A stretch of DNA of 64,000 nt from Bidens hawaiensis (Eukaryota > Streptophyta > Magnoliopsida > Asterales > Asteraceae): the NCBI GenBank assembly GCA_021521415.1, contig JAIQDT010006432.1:1-64000 (forward strand). The letters run 5' to 3'. The notes beneath the pieces are model-generated. The model did no database searches. It was not told where the DNA came from and worked only from the letters and a program-made list of their open reading frames with translations. The position numbers were made by a program, and so were the translations under genes. Below, in pieces: positions 55,495-64,000 of this stretch. The first letter of the stretch is position 1. Each line of letters starts with the position of its first letter.

Positions 55495-58400
55495 TGTCAC
55501 ACCCTGACTAGCACAATGCGGAAGCGTAAAACGGGAATGTAACAGACACCTCTGGTATCAACACATTGTTTATAAAGAAACATTACAAACTAATTTACAA
55601 TATATTACATTTCTTCGTTCTATCATTGTTTTACAGTCTAGGCGATACAAACAAAACTAGTTCGTTAACTATACATTCTTACTACTATCGCCCTTGCTTC
55701 TATTCACATAACATCAACCACACACCTCAGGCAAGTAACAGATCACCAAATCATTCCAATTTAGGTACACCTGAAAAGCAATTTAAAACGGGTCAACTAC
55801 TAGAGTTGGTGAGTTTCACGAGTTTCAAGAAAGCAGTAATGAGTATTCACAAGTCAACACTTGTAATCATGAAATAAGTATGTATGTATGTAAATGATGT
55901 ATGTGATGTAATTATGCTAAGCTACAGTGAAGCCTGGACTGTTCGTGCTACGTGCCTCCATTCCCACGCTCAATCAACCACTGTGGCCCCTTTCCGCCCA
56001 CAACATGCCCCGGTAGCTATGTCTAACACTACATAGCTGGTTCGTAAAAATATGGACATGTGCAAACAGGATAATGTCTCAGCAACTGTGCTGGCCCCGC
56101 CTGAGTTTGTCAAACCAATAGTACTATTCACAAGCCACCGGCTCGAAGTTAATCACTGTGTTAGTGGGGACTTTCATGTGTTAGCACTTAGATAATTCAC
56201 ATCATCACATGTTTCAGATAAGTATATAGATATAAACAAACATGCTTTTCACCCCAAAAGTTCGTAAAACAGTTTAGAAGTGGGGTCATGAAACTCACGG
56301 TTTGGTAGATAATCAGTACTGTATCAACTCGTGGTTTGTTCGGTCCGCTATCAGTAGTTCCTCTGATCAATATTATAATAATATTAATATTTTAATATTA
56401 TTATAATCTCAATACTAAACTGGGCTGTATAACTAATCTGGGTGTAGCTGGAACGCCCATAAAGTGGCAATAGGCTTAGGTTGTGATGTTGTTCAATGTC
56501 TAATACTTAAAACCGAACTTGGCTCAGATTCCCGTTTTCCCAGCTGAGCCAAGTTGTTCATTTACGCGTTCAGAAAACAGTTATGGAAAAATAAGCTTGG
56601 GTAAATGTATTGGTTAATAAAATGATTAAGTTATAAAGAAGGATCACATACTGGGGTCCCGGATTAGCCACGGGGCCCGTTTCCGTTTATTCAGTTTGAT
56701 TTGAGAAGAAACGCACACAATCCACCCGGATTGTCCAGGTTTCTCATAGAAAAGTTCATTTTCATTTAATTAGTCCAAAATATGATTTTTGATCACTCTT
56801 GGTGTTTTGATATTCCCGCAGGTTCGTTAGTCGCAAACTTGACGGTTTTTATAAAAATTGAATTTGTTTAATATTCAAATTAGCATAACTAATTAACCGT
56901 TAATCATTAAATTATGAAAATTTAAACACTTAAAAATATGTAGATTTTTATAAAAATATTTCTGGAATTTATTTACTGATTTATTAATTTATAAAAATTC
57001 ATTTTATCAGCTATATTTCGCCTGAAAATCGTCCGTTTACCTCAAAAAATTTCCAAAAATTCCACAAAAATTCCTGAATGCTCAAATCATGTCCTAAATC
57101 AACCTGTATCAATTCCAGAATGTAAAAAGTTCGTGCGATATTCTTTTCGGCCCAAATTCGGCTATAAAAATTCAAACGAACGCATATAAACAAAACACCT
57201 TTAAACTTCTACAAATGATCCCAAAATTCATATGTGATCAAAATACAACAAATCTGAGTTCCCAGAAAATTTTCATAATTTTTGAAGTATTTTAGCTATT
57301 TTTCCCAAATAAACGTCCCAATTCGGTAATAAATTCGCCAAATATTCTCGGATGTTCGAAAAATTACCAAATTTGAACAGGGACTCATTGACATGGTCCC
57401 TGATGTCCCTGAAAAATTTCAAGTCCTAATAATATGAACATCACAACCTTAACCTAAATAGCCCGTAAGCGAGTGTTCGGCATTACCTTAGCGGGTTTGG
57501 CTCGTTTCTGACTTTTTAATCAAGTTTTCAGGTTCTTGTGCTTCTAAGAAAGCTAGGTATAAATCCTATATCACAAACCAAGAAATTTTTCATCAACATA
57601 ACAGCCCTTAACTTAGGGTTTCGGCTAGTGCACAAAAATGAACTTTTGAACCGTAAAAACGTCGTTTCAACCCTTTAATCCGTGTTTATGGCCAAAAAAA
57701 TTATCAAAACAGGTTTCTTACCATGTGTATGATCAAAACATGTTTATGGACCATTTTTAGGATTTTTTACACGGTTAGGAATGATTTTTAGTAACCAAGA
57801 TATGTTTTTATGGTATTAAACAAGTTTAAACAAACATAAAAGCTACTTAATTAAGCCCCTTACCTTAGGGTTTGAGTGTTTTTGGCTGGAATAGAAGTGG
57901 TGTCTAGAGTTTTCCAAGAAATGATGTTGAAAATGGCTTGAACCTAGTTTAAATGTGAAAGAATAAACTAGGGGGGCTGCTGATTGCGATCGGACCATCA
58001 TGGGCCCACCTTGGGCCCATTTTGGCCCAAGTTTCTGATTTCTCAAGCCCAAACACGAAAAGCCCGGTCCAAATTTAGTTCGGGTTCGGTTTTTGGCGCG
58101 AAAAACTTATCGGGTGCGTTAAACAACGCGAAAACAAGTGTTTTTCGGCTAGTTTTGTGTAAAATTATAAAAACATACTATATGTTTATAAAAATCAAAA
58201 ATATTTTCACGGATCGCTTAAAACATTTCAAATAAGTGTTTGGTAAGTCTTTTTCGGCTTAACGGATGATACAATGCTTGGTTTGTAACTATCTTTCGCG
58301 TTTAAATCTATAGCGGGTGGTTAAACGAACATGTTTTCGTTTAACTTGTTTGCTATCAAACTAAGGCCATATTTCTAATATTTTAGCTTGTATAGATCGT

Positions 58401-58545
58401 ATATCACTTATAAATGGCCCCCCGAGATATCTGGGTCATAACCCGACCCGCTCGGTTAATCGTTCGTTTGTTACGCAACAGGCGTTTATTTGCTTAATCG
58501 GTAAATACGTACTGAGGTGTACCTTGTTTTGGCTCAAATGTCACA
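55495..58545. mobile_element. Hybrid solo LTR, copy B
   Basis: The same LTR family as 21103-24115, beginning TGTCACACCCTGAC and ending CAAATGTCACA. The right flank is ACTAT as in copy A, but the left flank is GTTGG, so its own flanks do not match. The left ~2.15 kb differs from copy A by many substitutions and by a replaced block near 55960-56095. From about 57715 rightward it is almost identical. This is the pattern of a recombinant of two LTRs. Confidence 0.85.
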
Positions 58546-58855
58546 ACTATGTATGTGCATTACTACATTTTGTTTTTTTTTGTTTTTCGAGTGAAGGGCA
58601 ACAAAATATAAGAATATTGGCAAAAACCGAAATTTGAAAATATTTTTTATTTTTAAATAAAAATAATTATTTAGGAGTTTTTAAGTTTTCTCTCTAAGAA
58701 TGAGCTTTTTCTTTATCCTCTACCTACACACACACACACACACACTAGGTTTTATCTCCCGTATTACGGGTGTTGTTTTACATTTTTCGTTTTTTAATAT
58801 TTATTTTTTGGATTTTAATTTTTTTGTTGTTGTGAGAAAGATAATAATATACTTA

Positions 58856-59487
58856 GGGCCCGTTCGTTTCACATGATGGAATGGAATTGGAATTGAAATT
58901 TGCATAGGATTTGGAATTGGAAGGATTGGATTTGGAATTTGAACATTCCAATAGGATTGAAATTGGAAGGAATTGTAATCCAATTCTATTCTTGATGTGT
59001 TCGTTTGACAAATGAATTTTAATCTATCACCACAAACGAATTGAAATCGTTTTTTAATGAGGATAACGGCGGAAATATTTTTATATTTTTTGTTTTTTAT
59101 TTATATTTTGCATTATGATTTTTTTATTATTTTTTTAGGGGTTCTCTATTAAATTAAAAAACCCTTCAAATAAATATTCAGTAATAATAATAAATTCGTA
59201 ACTCAAAAACAAAAAAAAAGTAAAAAAACTAATATGTTTTATTCGTTGTCCTCATTCAAAAAAAAACTCGAGAAAAAATTCCAATGAATTCACTTGAAAT
59301 TTTTCACATTTTGGAAGGATTTGGAATCTTGTTATTTTAAGGAATTGAATTCTAATTCCAATTCTTTGACAACCGAACACACTAAGATTGAATTAAGATT
59401 CCAATTCCAACGAAACAAACTCACCATGTCATGGGATTTTAATTCCAATTCATTTGAATTCCCACGAATTCTGTGAAACGAACGCGC
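58856..59487. mobile_element. AATTCCAATTC-rich TIR MITE, copy B
   Basis: Duplicate of 30846-31476 with the same GGGCCCGTTCGTTTCACA end. Confidence 0.7.
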
Positions 59488-59864
59488 AAGGTTTAATGAT
59501 GAAAGGGTTTCACAAATAAATGATATGCTATAACCCCTTTAAAAGCTATCTGTATTTAGTGACCCATGACCCGCTTATTTTTTTACTATAAAATTTTTTC
59601 TTAATTATAAATAATATATTTAAAAAAAAAGTCGGATATTAATTTTTAGTATATCTCTATTTTATAGGATTTTCATATCAAATATTTGGTAGGATTAAGT
59701 TTTAATTTAATGAGATGCTATAATCCGTTTAAGAGATATATGGGTTTGGTGAGACCAATACCTGTAAATTCAGGTCAAATGCATAAGAAGCTTTCATTTA
59801 CAAATAATGCAATCTGGTGGCTTGAGAGAATTTAGAGAGCAATTAGAGAGATTTTAAAGGTTTC

Positions 59865-59870
<6 letters not shown>

Positions 59871-59943
<73 letters not shown>
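59871..59943. repeat. (TA)n(CA)n(CATA)n microsatellite
   Basis: Expanded relative to copy A (about 73 versus 52 bp). Confidence 0.9.
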
Positions 59944-60826
59944 CTAGATTTTATCCCTCATATTACGGGAGTTGTTTTACATTATTCGTTTTTAATATTC
60001 ATATATATATATATATATGTATTTGGATTTTAATTTTATTTATTGTAATAAAGTTAATAATAATTAATATACTTGAGCTTTGATGATTAAAATGGCTTCA
60101 CAAATAAATGATATGTTATAATCCGGTTTAAACGTTATCTGGATTTGGTGATACCCATTACCCGTTTATTTTCTTTATTATAAAATTGTTTCTTAATTAT
60201 AAATAATATATTTTTAAATAAAATAGGATATTAATTTTTAGTATATCCCTATTTTATAGGATTTTCATATTAAATATTTGATGGGATTAATTTTTAATAT
60301 AATAAGATGTTATAACCCGTTTAAGAGCTATCTGAGTTTGGTGAGACCTTTACCCGTGAATTCGGGTCAAATGCGTGAGAAGCCTTCATTTACAAGTAAA
60401 GTAATCTGATGGCTTGAGACAATGGTTGTTTTACATTTTTCTCTTTTTAATATTTATTTTTTGGATTTTAATTTTCTTTATTATAAGAAAGTTAATAATA
60501 TACTTTAGGGTTTGATGATAAAAGGATATCAGAAATAAATGATATGTTATAACCCGTTTAAAAGCTATCTGGATTTGGTGACCCATGATCCACTTATGTT
60601 TTTTACTATAAAATTGTTTATTAATTATAAATAATATATTTTTCTTTTTAAATTAGATATTAAATTTTAGTATATCCCTATTTTATAGGATTTTCATATC
60701 AAATAATTGGTAAGATTAATTTTTAATTTAATGAGATGTTATAACCCGTTTAAGAGCTATTTGGTTTTGGTAATGTCCATACCCATGAATTTGGGTTAAA
60801 TCAATGAGAGACCTCCATTTAAAAAT

Positions 60827-61253
60827 GGGAAAACACTAAATAATAGTAACCAAGTTTCAAGTTTGTTCTAATTAAGTCACTCATATTTTGTTTTGTTCAA
60901 ATCAAGTCACTCAACTTTCAATTTGTCTCAATTAGGACACTTACATTTCAATTTGTGTTGTAAAACGAGAGGGACAACTACAATATTATCGTAAGTGATA
61001 CATTAATTAATAGAATATAAAAAAATTTTGTTTTAATGACGTTTAAGTTATTTATAAACATATAATATGAAGGTAAAAAAGATAGTGTTAGAACATTTAT
61101 TGAAATCTGAGTGACCTAATTGAGCTAAAATTGAAAGTTGAGTGACCTAATTGAGACAAAATTCAAGTTGAGTGATCTAGTTAGGACAAAATAAAATATG
61201 AGTGACTTAACTGAAACAAACTTGAAACTTGGTTAATATTATACAAAGTTGTC
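60827..61253. mobile_element. Mutator-like MITE, copy B
   Basis: Duplicate of 32792-33219 with the same CATTTAAAAAT flanks, so the MITE pre-dates the duplication. Confidence 0.8.
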
Positions 61254-61472
61254 CATTTAAAAATCAAGCAATCTAGTGGCTTCTATAAAAGAGGGGGGCG
61301 ACCACATCGCGACACGTAGGATTTTAAGGGTTTCATTTATATATATTACTAGATTTTATCCCCCCGTATTACGAGGGTTGTTTTACATTATTCGTTTTTA
61401 ATATTTATATATGTATATTTGGATTTTAATTTTATTTATTGTAAAAAAGTTAATAATTAATATACTTGAGGT

Positions 61473-61644
61473 CAAGGTTGTAAAAGTTGTTAGGCGGCCC
61501 TAGGCGGTCGACTGGGGAGTCGCGAGTACTCGGGAGTAGTCGGGGATTAATCGGAAAATACCTAAGGAGTACTCGGCCGAGGTGGGGAGTACTCGATCTA
61601 GGCGGAGAGTACTCGGCCGCCTACTCGGTAATTTTACAACATTG
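61473..61644. mobile_element. Small TIR MITE, copy B
   Basis: Duplicate of 33439-33610, with CAAGGTTGTAAAA and TTTTACAACATTG ends. Confidence 0.7.
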
Positions 61645-62460
61645 GGTTTGATAATGAAATGGTTTCACAGCTAAATGATATGTTATAATCCGGTTTAAAA
61701 ATTATCTGGGTTTGGTGATACTCATTACCTGTTTATTTTCTTTATTATAAAATTGTTTCTTAATTATAAATAATATATATAATTTTTAAATAAAATAGGA
61801 TATTAATTTTTAGTATATCCCTATTTTATAGGATTTTCATATCAAATATTTGATTGGATTAATTTTTAAAATAAATGAAATGTTATAACCCGTTTAAGAG
61901 CTATTTGGGTTTGGTGAGACCTTTACCCGTGAATTAGGGTTAAATGCGTGAGAAGCCTTCATTTACAAATAAAGCAATATGATAGCTTGAGAGAATGGTT
62001 GTTTTACATTCTTCGTTTTTTAATATTTATTTTTTGGATTTTAATTTTCTTTATTGTAAGAAAGTTAATAATATACTTAGGGTTTAATGATGAAAATGTT
62101 TCATAAATAAATGATATGTTATAACCCGTTTAAAAGTTATCTGGATTTGGTGACCCATGACCAGTTTATGTTTTTTACTATAAAATTGTTTATTAATTAC
62201 AAATAATATCTTTTTCTTTTTAAATTGGATATTAAATTTTAGTATATTCCTATTTTATAGGATTTTCATATTAAATAATTGATAAGATTAATTTTTAATT
62301 TAATGAGATGTTATAACCCGTTTAAGAGCTATCTAGTTTTGGTAAGACCCATACCCATGAATTTGGGTTAAATCAATGAGAGGCCTCCATTAAAAAATTA
62401 AGAAATCTGGCGTCTTCCATAAAAGGGGGGAGTGACCACATCACGACACGTATGATTTTC

Positions 62461-62500
<40 letters not shown>

Positions 62501-62881
62501 CAAAAATTAACAATGTTTCTGGTTTTGAAATACACATGTGAAAATGTATGATAATGATGTCCTTTTTATATTTAAGTTGTATTGTTGTTGTTGCTGTTGC
62601 TATTGTTTGTTTAGACTGATCTCGTTCGGACTACGGATCTATTGAGAAACACTTTTAACCTTGTTGGGTAATATACTAATGTTACACTTGTGACTAAGTT
62701 TTATGTGAGGGTAATTGACTAAATTTAAATAGATAAGCGCTTTCGGGGGGACCCGAGTACTTTTGTAGATTATGAAGTTTAATAGGGTGTAAATTAGATA
62801 AGTGAGTTAGTGTTCTAATTAAAAGGAAGAAAAATAGTTATTACTTAGAGAACATAATTTTAGGTTTAAGTGTAAAACTAA

Positions 62882-63586
62882 GGTATTATTTGGTATGCAG
62901 GAATGACATGGGGAATGAAATAATTCATTGCGTGGGAATGAAAAATGTGATGTTTGGTTGCTTAAGGGAATGGAATCATCCATTACGCATGGAATCTCAT
63001 TCCATCAAAACCATTCCTTCCCACCACTCTTCTTTTTTTTCATTTCATTCCTCCTTACCCTACTTTCTCAACAACACCATCACCTAACAACAACCATCAC
63101 AACTACCATCGGCACCACCACCACCTCCGCCACCGCCGCCACCACCACCTTACCACCAGCGTTACCACCGTCACTGTCGCTGCCAACAACGTCGTCGTAC
63201 CATCGCAACCATTGTCACCGCTGCTGCTTGACCATCACCGCTACCACCAATGTCGTTGCATGACCACCGCCACCACCATACCATACTACTATTGACATCA
63301 CTACCAATTCTACCACCGCCACCTGACCACCACCACCATTTTCGTTGCCGGAGCTACCACCATTGCCATTGTAGGGTTTTTTTTATTTTATTTTTTTAAG
63401 ATAGAAGTGTTTTTATTATTTCTATTTCACTCTTACAATTTTTTTTTTGATACCAAACAACATAAAGTAATAATTTATTTTATTCTCATATGTTAACCAA
63501 ACAAGATAAAGGAATGTAATGATCCATTTTATTCCTTCTCTCATTCCATTCTCCCTTTATTTCATTACCTCCAACCAAACATACCC
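62882..63586. mobile_element. PIF/Harbinger (Tourist-like) MITE, complete
   Basis: The ends GGTATTATTTGGTATGCAGG and the complement of CCAACCAAACATACCC are TIRs that continue ~40 bp. TAA flanks both sides (62879-62881 and 63587-63589), the 3-bp target of PIF/Harbinger. The interior is CACCAC-rich low complexity, which gives the Thr/Ser/Pro-rich frame at 62928-63263. Copy A has only the left 137 bp. Confidence 0.82.
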
Positions 63587-64000
63587 TAAATGGGAAAGAT
63601 GGTCGGTCCTCTTTTCGTTTTAGAAACATTTTTAAAAGTGACAATTCAGTTTTAAAAAACTTTTCATCGAGGTCCAACTTCAAAGGCGTGTCTTCAGACT
63701 AGAGGAGTTTGTCTAAGACCATTTGACAAGGGCACAATGCATCCTTCATTTGTAGTCTTTAATAATGTTTATATTAGTCTAAGCCCATTTAATATTGGCT
63801 GTTTATAGGAAGCTAGACGTTTTTGAACCTCTCTTTGACTATGTGCACAACCTATTTGTTATTATATTTGGCTGTAACGTAGCTGGGTGTCCCGCATTGT
63901 TGACAATAATAACTTTGTAAAATCCAAATGTTAAATCCTTATCTTTGTGTATATCCAGACGTATATCCGCTGGTTATGATGTTGTTCGGAATTATGATCC
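63587..64000. other. No gene seen
   Basis: Unique-looking, moderately AT-rich sequence to the window end, not found after the matching point of copy A within this window. A short frame overlapping the MITE edge (63683-63486, minus) has no motif. Confidence 0.5.

Larger units (their letters stand above)
58745..62500 (-). mobile_element. Three head-to-tail Helitron-like units (copy B)
   Basis: CTAG plus CCCGTATTACGGG-type hairpins at 58745, 59944 and 61349. The first two intervals are 1199 and 1405 bp, and the third ends near the (TA)n at 62463-62499. No retrotransposon interrupts the first unit here, so the array's native form can be read. Confidence 0.55.
55495..63017. repeat. Segmental duplication, copy B (of 21103-34975)
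   Basis: About 7.5 kb co-linear with copy A minus the gag-only insertion. It includes the LTR, the right part of the family-F element, the three Helitron-like units and their internal MITEs. Differences after the LTR midpoint are few and mostly microsatellite lengths. The insertion point of the gag-only element is empty here (TTTTG once, 58806-58810). Confidence 0.95.

Noticed and set aside
62928..63263. 111-codon Thr/Ser-rich frame near the end
   Set aside because: It lies inside a Harbinger MITE and reflects its CACCAC-rich interior.

Overview
The window is nuclear DNA of a flowering plant, most likely a member of the daisy family (Asteraceae). It is AT-rich and packed with nested transposons. 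It holds retrotransposons, hAT, Mutator, Harbinger and Helitron relics, genes with spliceosomal introns, and one recognisable host gene. That gene is a UDP-glycosyltransferase very like the UGT91D enzymes known from Stevia. No gene here looks bacterial, viral or organellar.

Layout. 1-8.5 kb: long-terminal-inverted-repeat (TIR) elements and MITEs, most ending in (TA)n runs; one carries pentatricopeptide-repeat (PPR) fragments. 8.5-14.1 kb: a four-level nest. A long-TIR element holds an antisense solo LTR, which holds a Cassandra TRIM (LTRs derived from 5S rRNA), whose second LTR holds a Tat/Ogre-type solo LTR. 14.1-16.2 kb: a decayed Helitron helicase followed by a Helitron 3' end. 16.2-18.8 kb: a TIR element containing a hAT element with a broken transposase. 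18.9-35.0 kb: MITEs, a 3.0 kb solo LTR, three head-to-tail Helitron-like units and a 6.4 kb gag-only Ty3/gypsy element. 37.9-48.6 kb: the UGT91-like gene, read on the minus strand and split by a 9.3 kb Tat-lineage retrotransposon. 50.3-55.5 kb: small Helitrons, a Pack-MULE with a captured plastid TPR-gene fragment, and an RPA-like Helitron relic. 55.5-63.0 kb: a second copy of the 21.1-35.0 kb block without the gag-only element.

Three points stand out. (1) The block repeated at 21.1-35.0 and 55.5-63.0 kb starts exactly at a solo-LTR terminus. Divergence drops sharply inside that LTR, as expected if unequal recombination between two LTRs made the duplication. (2) The retrotransposon in the UGT gene has gag on its coding strand and no pol. 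On its other strand it has a complete, TATA-preceded, five-exon reading frame of 918 residues. (3) The UGT frame is open on both sides of that insertion, and the two LTRs are almost identical, so the gene was broken recently.

All coordinates and alignments were read by eye. Target-site duplications (TSDs), splice junctions and frames were checked by counting. Family assignments rest on recognised motifs, not on a database search.
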